From Dictyostelium firmibasis (Eukaryota; Evosea; Eumycetozoa; Dictyosteliales; Dictyosteliaceae), in contig CM069768.1 in the NCBI GenBank assembly GCA_036169595.1, positions 2,595,001 to 2,659,000 on the forward strand: a stretch of DNA of 64,000 nucleotides, given 5' to 3'. Shown here one piece after another: positions 35,796 to 52,590 of the stretch. Under the pieces are notes generated by a model that was not told the DNA's origin, did no database searches, and saw only the letters and a program-made list of their open reading frames with translations. A program made the position numbers and the translations under genes. Position 1 is the stretch's first letter. Each line of letters starts with the position of its first letter.

Positions 35796-36122
35796 ATGTC
35801 AATTTTAAGTAATATCATTTAAATATAATTTTTCTATTTCTATTTTTTTTTATTTTTATTTAATTAAAATATTAATAAATTTTTTTTTTTAGAATCAATC
35901 ACTAAAATCGGTTCAATTAAAAATAACTCAAAGAATGAAATTGCTTCAAGTTCATTACAAGCTGTAAATTATGGTGGAGAAAAAGCACAATTCAATGTTT
36001 TGGGTAGTTTGTTGGGTAGTTTGGTTGGTGTTGCAAGTGGAGTCTTAGTTGGTGGAATTGAAGGTGGAGTTAAAGGTTTAATTTTAGGTGGAGAATTAAT
36101 TGGAACTTTATCATTATTTTAA
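35796..36122 (+). CDS. Small hssA/B-like protein, 80 aa
   Basis: Exon 1 is 13 nt (35796-35808, M-S-I-L plus one base). An 84-bp intron follows, then exon 2 at 35893-36122, for 81 codons ending TAA. The protein starts MSILKSITKIGSIKNNSKNE. It has a Gly/Leu/Val-rich hydrophobic second half with the pattern LGSLLGSLVGVASGVLVGG, then IEGGVKGLILGGELIGTLSLF. Tiny first exon, MSILxSIT start and Gly/Leu-rich tail are the hallmarks of the Dictyostelium hssA/B family, many members of which are expressed in development. Biochemical role is unknown. The gene is separate from, but built like, the one at 4131. Confidence 0.75.
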
Positions 36123-36572
36123 GAAAAAAAAATTTACCATTTTTTATTTGAAAAAAAAAAAAAAAAAAACAATACTATTCATATGGCATTATTAAATTGT
36201 AATAAATATTTTTTATTTATATTTCTATAAGATTTTGATTTTTTTCTTCTTTTTTTTATTTTGTAGTTTTTTGAATAAAAGTTTTTTTTTTATATGAAAT
36301 TTCATTTCTGTTTTTCTTATTATAAACAGTTAATAAAAAAAAAAAAAAAAATTCCAATTACATGAGAAATTTCAATGTTGCGACATTCTCCAAGATAATT
36401 TCAATAACGCGATGAATCTCTTTTTTTATTTTTTTTTATAAAATTTCATTTTAATTTTTTTTTTTTTTGATTTTTTAATGAAATAATTAAAAATTCACCC
36501 TTTTTTTTTTTTAATTTTTTTTTTTTTTATTTATTTTACTATTTCTGCACAATCATATATATACTCTTCAAA
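36123..36572. other. A+T-rich spacer, 450 bp
   Basis: Homopolymer-rich. Contains the 3' end of the hssA-like gene and the promoter of the acyl-CoA oxidase. Nothing else is seen. Confidence 0.65.
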
Positions 36573-36631
36573 ATGTACAAAAACAGAATTGAAATTGTAA
36601 ATATTTAATCATAGGTTTATTTTATTTATTT

Positions 36632-36671
<40 letters not shown>

Positions 36672-38651
36672 TATATATAATATATACATTATCTAATACT
36701 AAAATTTAAATATATATATATTAATAATATCATAAATCTTTTTTTTTTTTAAATATGTTTTTAATTTTTTATATATTTTTTTTTTTAATAAAAGATTAAA
36801 AAACATTTAGAAGTTAATATTCCAACAAATGTAAATAATAAAAATGGAATAGAGAATGAATTATTTAACCCAATTGACACCAATTTTAATGTTGGTGAAT
36901 TAAAATTATTGATTGATTCAGTTGAAGCAAGTAAATATAAAGATGCAACTAGAGAGTTTATTAAAAACCATCCAAAGTTCAAAGAGAATTTCATTGGGTT
37001 GAATATGGAATCCTATAGACAATTGGTACTTGAACAATGTGTTGCCATTGCCAACAGTGGATTAATTCATTTAACTGATATTAAAAATAACCTTCATAGA
37101 TATGCAGGTGCCGTAGAGATGTTTTCGTATTACAACAATAATGTTTGTACTAAATTGGGTGTACATTATACTTTGTTTGGTGGTACAATAATGTTTTTAG
37201 GTACTTCTAGACATGAGAAATACATTGAAGATGCCAATACCTTAAAGACTATGGGTTGCTTTGCAATGACTGAAATTGGTCATGGTTCAAATGTACGTGG
37301 TATTGAAACTACTGCTCACTACGATAAACAAACCAAAGAATTTATCATTCATTCACCAACACCAACAAGTGAGAAGTTTTGGATCGGTGGCTCTTACCTT
37401 CATGCCACTTATACAACCGTATTTGCAAATTTAATAATCGATGGTACAAATCATGGTGTTCACGCATTCGTTGTGCCACTTCGTTGCGCAAAGAGTGGTT
37501 CAATTATGAATGGCATTCATATTAAAGATTGTGGTCATAAGTTAGGTTTGAATGGTATTGATAATGGTCAAATCCGTTTCACTCAAGTTCGTATCCCAAG
37601 AGAGAACCTCCTCAATAAATATAGTGATGTTAGTGAAGATGGTATCTATAAGAGTCAATTCAATACACCAATTAAGAATTTCGCTGCAACAATGGCACCA
37701 TTTATCGTTGGTAGAATGGCAATCACTAAAGGTTGTTCAGGTGCTGCTAAAACCTCACTCTCTATCGCCATTGAATTCTCTCATCTCAGAAAACAATTTG
37801 GTCCAACTCCAAACAATGAACTCCCATTGATTACACTTAGTTCCCAACAAAGACGTCTTATGGCACCCTTGGCAAGAACTATATTGTTTGATCTCTACAT
37901 TCAACGTTTAACAAATGAATTATGTCAACCAAAATTACCAGCTTCAATTCATGCTCATTGCTCTGGTATTAAAGCAGTCTACAGCTGGTTCTGTGTTGGT
38001 GCACTTCAAACTTGTCGTGAGGCTTGTGGTGGTCAAGGTTATCGTTCAGCAAATCGTATCGCTGAATTTAAGAATGATTGTGATATCGTTTGTACCTATG
38101 AAGGTGATAACACTGTTCTTATGCAACAATTAGCAAAATACTTATTGGGTTTAAAGAAAAAACCAACAACTGCTAATCGTATCTATTTAGATGGTGATGA
38201 TGCTAAATCATTGTTATTCAACTTTGCCAATATTCACCAACTTTTCGAAACTAGAGAAGATATTCGTTTAGCTGAATTAAAACAAATCATCTCCAATTCA
38301 AAAGAATCTGCTTATTCTGCTTTTAATAATGCAATTCCTTGGGCTGTTAAATTAGGTTTTGCTCATATGACTAAAATCGTATTCCAAAACTCTGTCGATA
38401 CTTTAAAAACTAAAAATGTTAAACCATTAGCTCATTTGGTAATGTTAGATGCTCTCGTATCAATTGAAGAGGATTTAGGTTGGTTCGTTTCAAATCATTT
38501 GATCTCTCCAAATGTTGCTCAAGCAATTCCATTCTTAATTCAAGATCTTTGCTCTGAAGTAACAAAAGTTTCAAAACAAATTATTGCATCTTTTGATATT
38601 CCTGAAAATTGTAAACCAGAATCAAAAGATTTGATTTCTGATCTTTTTTAA
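36573..38651 (+). CDS. Acyl-CoA oxidase, peroxisomal, 626 aa
   Basis: Exon 1 is 36573-36596 (8 codons, MYKNRIEI) and exon 2 is 36795-38651, with a 198-bp phase-0 intron (627 codons). The enzyme oxidises acyl-CoA to trans-2-enoyl-CoA with O2, the first step of peroxisomal beta-oxidation. Family blocks seen are CFAMTEIGHGSNVRGIETTA, FWIGGSYLHATYTTVFA, the FAD-contact region ... CGHKLGLNGIDNGQIRF, LRKQFGP, and REACGGQGY...CDIVCTYEGDNTVLMQQ near the C-terminal half. Splicing creates RIEIIKKHL at residues 5-13, an exact PTS2 nonapeptide. The C terminus (ISDLF) is not a PTS1. The tiny first exon was chosen because it is the only upstream ATG that joins in frame and because it completes this signal. 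Confidence 0.9.
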
Positions 38652-38786
38652 AAAAAATGAAAATAATAATGATAATAATACCAATACTATAAAAACTTTT
38701 TTTTTCCAAATTTATTTAATAAACACACCTCTCTTGTATTTTTTTTTTAGTAAAAAAAATATTTTTTTTTATTACCATTATTTTTT

Positions 38787-40183
38787 TTAAGAGAAGAAAT
38801 TAATTTTATCTTCAATAGTTTCACCTTTTTTAATTAATTCAATTGTATTATTAGTGGTATCATAAGAGAAAATTGGTGGTGCTAATCTTAAATTGTAATG
38901 AGAGTAACTTGATAACATGTAAGCACCACTATCATGAGCCATAACGAAATCTTCTTTTTTAATTGGTGGTAATAATCTTTCTTTTACTAAAACATCAGCA
39001 GCAAAACAACAAGGACCAGCGATATCTGTTATTTTTTCATCACCAGTTTTAAGTTGACCTTTTGAATCGAAAATTGATACTCTTATTTTCCACAATGGGA
39101 ATTGATAGACAGTTCTAATGTACATATTGGCACCAGCATGACAAATTGCAATCTCACGATCACCACTTGATTTTGTGTATTCAACACTCGAAACTACAAC
39201 ACCACACTTTGCCCAATAGGAACGACCAAATTCTGTGATTAATAAAAATTCACCATTGAATAACTCTGGTAATAATTGTTTCATATGATCAGCGTATTGA
39301 GTGAAAGTTGGTGATGTCTCCTCAGATTCAAAGTTTACAGATAAACCACCACCCATATTAAAGAATTTAATTTGAGATTTTGTATTGTCACGAGCATTGA
39401 TCTCTTTTACTAATGCCATTACTTTGACTGCAGATTCTGATATATTTGAAATTTCAAATCCTTGTGAACCAACATGAATATGAACACCCTTTAAAAATTT
39501 ATTTCGTACATAGGCATCGATAATCTTATCTTTATGTTCAATACCAATACCAAATTTAGAGGTTGGTACACCAGTACTAAGATCAGTAAGTTTACCAGCT
39601 CCAACTTGTGGATTCACTCTAATACCCAATGAAAGACTATCATATTTCTCTTTTGAAAATTTTGAAACAATAGATTCAATAGTTTCCAATTCTTCAAAAT
39701 TATCAATATTAATAACACATCCTAAATTTAATGCATATTCTAATTCTTTTTTTGTTTTAATTGGTGAATCAAAAATAATTTTCTAGAAAAAATATTTTTT
39801 TTTTTTTTTTTTTGTTAGATTTTTTTTGTTGGATTTTTTTTTTAAAAAAAATAATAAAATGAAATGAAAAACTACAAACATACACTTGGTTCAAAACCAG
39901 CTAATTCAGCGATTTTTAATTCACCATATGAAGCAACTTCAGCACCAAGACCAGCTTTAATTGCTTCTTTCATTAAACTCATGACTGGATTACATTTAAC
40001 TGCCATAGTTTGTAAACCTTTTAAGTTTTCACATGATTCTTTTGCAAGTGCCCTAAATTCATCTAAATTATATAACATTACATATTCATTTTCTTTGAAA
40101 ATACCATTTTCTATAGCTTTTTTAATTGCTGACTTCTTCCAATCACGACAATCAATTGATCCTGAATATGGGTCTACTGCCAT
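38787..40183 (-). CDS. PLP-dependent group IV decarboxylase (ornithine/diaminopimelate type), 431 aa
   Basis: Exons are 39884-40183 and 38787-39782, joined in phase 0 (432 codons). The fold-type III alanine-racemase-like barrel is clear. The Schiff-base Lys63 lies in MAVKCNP, and other blocks are GIRVNPQVGAG...TSKFGIGI, GVHIHVGSQG, the phosphate loop NMGGGLSV and EFGRSYW. The C-terminal sheet domain has AGPCCFAADVL and AHDSGAYMLSSYSHYNLRLAPP. The HVGSQ, GRS/Y and GAY features recall diaminopimelate decarboxylase, while the AVKCN block recalls ornithine decarboxylase. Substrate cannot be decided by eye. Its stop is 135 bp from that of the convergent acyl-CoA oxidase gene. Confidence 0.88.
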
Positions 40184-40676
40184 TTTTTTTTATTTTTATA
40201 TATATATATATAAAATTATTTATCTTTATTGGAATTGGATTATAAAAAAATGAAAAAAAAAAATCGAAAAAATCTGTTTTTTATTTTTTTTTTTATTTTT
40301 TTTATTTTTTTATGCGTGGGAAATTAAAAAATAACAAAAATTACCAGGATTTCAAATTGGTATCAAAATCAATTCCATTTAAAAAAAAATTTTATTCTGA
40401 ATTTTTTTTTTTTAAAAAAAAAGAGATATCTTTTACTACTTAAACCAAACATATAAAAAAAAAAAAAAGTTTAGTATAGTACTTTTATTGATTTCAAATA
40501 TTTTAAATTTCAAATAAAAATAAATAAAAAAATTCAAATATGAAATTATTTTTTATATGGGAAATAAAACCACAATGTTTCCCTCATAGTAATTGAGTTG
40601 CCAAAAAAAAAAAAAAAAAATAATTCAAAAAAAACTAAAAATCGAATTTTGTGTCATTTAATTTTAAAAAAAAAAA
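40184..40676. other. Divergent promoter region, 490 bp
   Basis: A+T-rich spacer between the decarboxylase and the HAP2 gene, with no coding content. Confidence 0.65.
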
Positions 40677-42742
40677 ATGTTGAAAAAAATATTTTTTTTA
40701 ATTTTTATTTTTTTTATAAAAATAAATTTAATATATTGTGGAATAATATCATCCAGTTCAATAGAATCATGCACTCTTGATGGTACTAAATTAGCAGAAC
40801 AAGATAAAACAAATTTAAAATGTGATAAAAAATTAGTTGTTTCACTTTATATAGATTCACAAAAAGTACTTTGATCAAAAAAAAAAAAAATTATTAGCAA
40901 AAAAAAACAACTAATATTAAATTTTAAAACTTTTTTTTTTTTATTAGGAAAACACAGAAACATTTAATTTTCAAGTTGATGAAATTAAAGATGAAAATGG
41001 TAAAATCAAAAAATTGGTAATGCCAATTTCAGTAACATTTAAAAAATCTGAAACATTTATAAATTATCCATTGGTTTATGTACAAAATGTTGCCTATCAA
41101 CCAAAAGAAACTGTTATTTATAAAACAGATTACCTTGTAACTAGTGGTTGTAAAGATTTGCCGAGTGATCATACATGTCCAGGAGCAAATGATGTCAATG
41201 GTAAATTAATTAGAGACAGCCAAGGATTTTGTTGTAGTTGTTCATTCTCTGATTATGTTGGTGCAGATCAAAATTCTAGGGCAAATTTAGGTTGTTCAAT
41301 ATTAGGCTCCAAATCATCATCAGCACATTGTCTATCATTTAGTTCAATAAAATATGATGTTTATAATGTTGCCAAAACTCAAGTTGAATATACAATAACA
41401 GCAACGTTAACCTATAGTTATAATCAAAGTCTAATCACTCAAAATATAATACTATCCAATTCAATTCCAACAGGAATGGATACATTTAGTCAAGCTATTA
41501 TTAGAATCGTTGGTGATTTTCAATCATCAACTCAAATAAATCAATTCACCGATAAGAAGGTTGTATTTCCATTCGATCAGCCAAATTCTATCAATACTTG
41601 TATGGTGTTGGATCAAAATTTCTTTGATTTATCAGGTCTGACTTGTAATAAAATTGGTGTTTCATATAGTGCCTTTCAAAATCAACCAAATGGTTGTGCA
41701 GCATTATTTGGTTCTTGTCTTCAAAATCAAATTGCAGATTATTATAATGCAGATTCTGCCTTAATTACAAGTGGAAAGAAAGGTAATTATATAGCTTCTC
41801 AATTGGGTACAAAAGTTAAGATTGCTTCAGGTGATAAAAATTCTAGATCCTTAAAAATTAGATTCGATGAATCCCATAGAACAATGTTAACTATTACATT
41901 AAAAGCTGATTCACTTCAATATGTAGTTAATATATCACCTGCTAAAATTATAAATTACCAAATCGATAGATTTGAATCAATGTCAAAAAACGGTGTTTTA
42001 AGAGTAAACGTTCAAAATACAGGTTCCATTAATGCAGATTATAAAATGACCATTGTTAATTGCTCTGGCGATATTAATCCTATCAATAGTCAAGAGGTAA
42101 CAATTAAATCAAAGGAAATTTATAGTTTTGTTTTTCAAGTTTATACCACTTCAAAATTAGATTCTTCCTATTATTGTTTTGGTGATTTATATAATGAGGT
42201 TGCTCAAGTTATCGATAGTGTAATAATTAATTTCAATACTTCCGAAACAGAAATTGATAATGGTGCTCAATCTGGTGAAAATTCTTTAGATGGTGATTCT
42301 TTAAATATTGGTTCTGAATTTACTTGTGATGATGTTTGTCCAAATTTGTATGTACAATTATATTTATTTGTATTTCTATTTCTATTTTATCTACCTTTAA
42401 TATATACTTATATTTATTTTATTTAGATTAAGTTTTATTTGCTATTATTCACAATTAAAAATTTGTGCAACCAAATTTGCATTACTATTAACAGCTATTA
42501 TAATTATAGTGACGGTCATTGTTTTATGCTTTAAATTCCCAATCATTAGAAATATTCTAAAGTTAATATTTTGTTGTGGTTGTTTTTGTTTTAAAAAAAA
42601 AAATAGTGATATTAGTGAATCAGATAATAGCGATAAAGAAAAGATAAAAAATAAAAATAAAATCAAAGATGACTCCTCTATAAAAATGAAAGATTTAACC
42701 AACTATAACCAAGATTTTTATCCAAATAATAATAATTATAAT

Positions 42743-42778
<36 letters not shown>

Positions 42779-43015
42779 TTAAGAAATAGAAATAATAAAT
42801 TTGAAAATGAAGTAATTGGAATGGTTAGATCCAAAACTGTTGTATATTATAATCGTCATGGTTCACACCCAGGTTTATTAAAATTAATTAAAGATCCTCT
42901 AGGCCGCCACGGTTTTGTATTTATATTGAATGGCAACTCTTCAAATGTTTTACATTTATCATTGAAGCTAATTTATAACTTCATTTCAAAGACTCCAAAA
43001 AATGATCACAATTAA
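40677..43015 (+). CDS. HAP2/GCS1-type gamete fusogen, 725 aa
   Basis: Exons are 40677-40865, 40948-42347 and 42427-43015 (726 codons). HAP2 is the class II fusion protein that merges gamete membranes. In Dictyostelium two paralogues (hapA, hapB) are known, and I cannot say which this is. Residues 1-21 are a signal peptide (KKIFFLIFIFFIKINLIYC). The ectodomain has the Cys-rich HAP2 signature: GFCCSCSFSDYVG, ... LGCSILG, ... SAHCLSFSSIKYDVY and the later ALFGSCLQNQIADYY. An Ig-like third region (TGSINADYKMTIVNCSG) and a transmembrane helix (about 548-567, LLLTAIIIIVTVIVLCF) follow. A Cys-rich juxtamembrane stretch (FCCGCFCF) and a basic, Asn-rich cytoplasmic tail end the protein. The stop codon is 317 bp from the convergent NlpC/P60 gene. 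It is a host gene and not a mobile element. Confidence 0.92.
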
Positions 43016-43332
43016 AAAATTAAAAATAAAATAAACAATCCATAGGCGTATTAAATACAATGCATTTACCTAACAAAGACCAGGTCAAATTTTTTTTTTT
43101 AAAATCAAAACAACAAAACTTTAGTAATTTCAAAAAGTATCAAAATAACGATTTAGTGTGCGCATCTCTATAATTTTTTATTAACTTTTAGAAAAGAAAA
43201 GTTTATTGTTAATTAAAAAACTTTTTTTTTTAATAATTATTAATTTTCCATGTCGAATATATAATGTATATATTTTTTTTTTGTTTTTTTTTTTTTTTTT
43301 TTTTTTGTATTAGAATATAACAACTATTATAT
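43016..43332. other. Convergent 3' spacer, 317 bp
   Basis: A+T-rich 3' flanks of the HAP2 and NlpC/P60 genes. No other feature. Confidence 0.65.
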
Positions 43333-44789
43333 TTAACAATAGGTACGACAACCAACATAATCTTCGGTGTATGCTGGAATAACATGACAATCTTGACCTG
43401 GCTGTTATAATTTAATAAATTTGGTTAGGTATTAATAAAGATTTTGTTTTTTAATTTATATGGTGAAATAAAACGAGACACTTACTTGTGGACATTCAGC
43501 AACATTTCCATTACCAATATACATGACTACGTGACCTGGACCTGGGGCTTCACCTGGGAAGGTGTAGAAGAAGAGAGCTATCGAGGTTGAGATAAAAACA
43601 CTATTAGTTTGACTTTTAAATTTGGTATTGAACAAAGTGTATAACAATATATAAAATACATACCACCAATTTGACAAGCACCAGTGTTGGCTGGACCGCA
43701 ATCACCTGATGAACCTAAATCATCAACAAGAACAGTGCTACCGGCTATTATTTAAAAAATAAAAAATTAGTTATTTTGGATTCCTAACAACCTTTTACAC
43801 AAATCTGTGAGAAAAACTATTTAAAAACACAAGAAACTTACATGAGGTACCTGAACCACTACCACTTCCAGAAGCTGTTTTATTTTAAAATAAAAAGAAA
43901 AATGAAACTAGTTAATAAAAAATTAATTCTTAAAGGTAAAAAAAACCATTTGACCATTAATATTTACATGAACCACTTCCAGAGGCTATTTTAATTGTTT
44001 TAAAGAAAGAAAAGATTAATAAAAAAATTATTAAAACTAAATATATAGATATAATAATATTTACATGAGCCACTGCTACTTCCACTTCCACTTGAGCTAC
44101 CAGATGTTGAACCACTTCCGCTGCTGGTTCCACTTGTGCTACCTGAGCCAGCTATTTATAATAAAAAATTAATTTAAAATCCTTCATACAAAAATAAAAA
44201 ATAAAAAAGGATACATTACTTGAACTACCAGATGTTGATCCACTGCCAGCTAAAAAAAAAAAAAAAAATTAGTTTGAATCCTGTCACCAAAAAAAAAAAA
44301 AAAAAATAAAAGAAGGGATACATTACTTGAACTACCAGATGATGTTCCACTGCCACTTCCACTACCACCTCCTGAGGATGTACCTGAGCTATTTGGTCCA
44401 CTACCACATGGTTGACCTAAAATAATAATCGTTAATATCTATACAACCAAAAAAAAAAAACAATTCTGACTAAGAAAATAAATACCTTGTGAGAATTGTT
44501 CGGAGGCGGTTCTTAAAATACCGCTCCAACCAGCTTGAATATATGATGTGGAGGTAAGACCAGAACAATCCTAGATATAAAATAATTAGTTAGGGCTGGA
44601 TTGTTATTTTTATTATCAATTGTAGATACATACCATACCACCTGATCCACCACAACCGCATTGTGTACCCTATATTAAAAAAAAAATTTATTAGCCTATA
44701 AAATTTTAAAAAATAATATCTCTTGAACTAAATGATACAAACACCCCAAACGTATGGACCTAAATTTTAAATAATTTATTGGTCATTAG

Positions 44790-44833
<44 letters not shown>

Positions 44834-45147
44834 TTTAAAATATAAACTTACAACCACATGATGCATAATTGGAAGCAATAGAACTGTAATAAAAAGTGTT
44901 AATAATATGTTTTTTTTTTTTTTTAATAAATCTTAAGATATTTACGCAGCTTGTGTGCAAATTTGTGATGATACTATAAAAAAATTTAAAAAATGATTAA
45001 TAAAATTTCTTTATTTAAAAATAGATTTCACAAAATATACATACATGGAGTCCAACTGGTTACATTGAAAGCTGATTCAAAACCTAATGAGTTAACCAAA
45101 GCAGCGTTAACAGCAGCAAAAGAAATAATTAATTTTAAAAATCTCAT
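43333..45147 (-). CDS. Secreted NlpC/P60 protein, 14 exons, 266 aa
   Basis: Exons (minus order): 45045-45147, 44946-44973, 44852-44883, 44743-44759, 44634-44669, 44486-44570, 44327-44416, 44220-44249, 44065-44151, 43968-43985, 43842-43874, 43664-43744, 43486-43577 and 43333-43401. They total 267 codons, and every join has GT/AG ends. The N terminus is a signal peptide (MRFLKLIISFAAVNAALV). The core matches NlpC/P60 cysteine peptidases: PYVWGG, then MDCSGL with nucleophile Cys74, and GHVVMYIGNG with His229. Bacterial members cut peptidoglycan peptides, so a role in digesting bacteria is plausible but inferred. Between the Cys and His halves lies an approximately 85-residue Ser/Gly/Thr linker (101-186), encoded by exons of 18-90 nt that all begin and end in phase 1. 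A Cys-rich tail ends in GCRTYC. Confidence 0.85.
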
Positions 45148-45748
45148 TTTAAAATATATAAATAGAATTATTTGTACAAGACACAAAAATAAAATGAAAA
45201 AAAAGAAAAAAAAAAAAAAAAAAATCAAAAATGATAAAATTCAAAAAAAAAAAAGGAGCAAAATACCAACATGCAAACCTGGGAGAAATTTTATTTTTTT
45301 TTTTTCCCGACAATATAAAAAAATAAAATAATAGACGGTTAAAATTTTAAAACATCGCACAAAATTTTCTAAAAGATATTTTTTACATTCGGTTAATAAT
45401 TTGTTTTTTTTTTACTTTTTTCTTTGTAATTTTCTATACATAAGGGAGACATTCAGAGATTTCAAAATTAATAAAAAATAAAATAAAAAAATAAAATGAA
45501 AAAAATAAAATAAAAAAATATCACACCCATTATTTTCACCAGTGTTTAAACTTTACAAATTTCCATATATATATGTAAATTCAATATTGTTGGTGATATA
45601 TTTGAGAGTAAAGAAAATGAACAACCAAATAAAAAAAAATAAAAAAAAATTAGAATTGATTTTATGTTGTGTTTTTAATTATTATTTAATAGTATTTATT
45701 TTTATTATATACTTAAATATATTATTTATATATAAATAATATTATCAT
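45148..45748. other. Spacer between NlpC/P60 and UBR genes
   Basis: 600 bp, A+T-rich, with the promoter of the NlpC/P60 gene and the 3' flank of the UBR gene. Open frames there (44993-45331 and 45542-45739) are Lys- or Ile/Phe-rich shadows. Confidence 0.65.
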
Positions 45749-52058
<6,310 letters not shown>

Positions 52059-52590
52059 TTTTTATTTTATTCTTTTATTTTATTCTTTTTTTTTTTTATT
52101 TATTAGTTTTCTTTTTTGTTATTTAATTTTTTTTTTTTTTTTTTTGTTATATTTGTCAAATGTCTATTAAGATATGAGTTTGACGCAAGAATAAAAAAAC
52201 TATTTTTTTTTTTTTTTTTTTTTCATTTAACAAGAAAAGTCCAATTTTTTTTTTCAATTTTATTTAATTTAAATTTTAATTTTTAATTTATTTTAATTTT
52301 TTTTTTTTTTTTTTTTTTTGTTTTTTTTTGTTTTATTTTTATTTTATTTGTTCATTGAATAAAAATTTCTATTCATTTATTTTTTTTTAAACTTGTTGTT
52401 TTTTTTTAAACTTGTTGTTTTTTTTTTTTCTTTTTTTAGCCAAATAGAAGTCATAAATAAATTTTTTTTTAAATTTTACTAGTTTTTTATTTTAAAACAA
52501 TTTTTTTACATTTTTATATTTTTTTTCACAATTTTTTCATGAAAAAAAAAATAAAAATTGTTAACACGTTCCCTCTTTATTTATATAAAA
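52059..52590. other. Divergent promoter region, 530 bp
   Basis: A+T-rich spacer between the UBR and Msp1 genes. It includes a two-copy tandem of a TTTTTTTTAAACTTGTTG unit (about 52381-52420). No coding sequence. Confidence 0.65.

Noticed and set aside
40677-43015. Class II fusogen as a possible virus-derived element
   Set aside because: It is an ordinary spliced host HAP2 gene with a signal peptide, transmembrane helix and Asn-rich tail. There are no terminal repeats or element genes around it.
43842-44416. Regularly spaced short repeats suggesting a CRISPR-like array
   Set aside because: The repeats are Ser/Gly-coding exons separated by A+T-rich introns in a eukaryotic gene.
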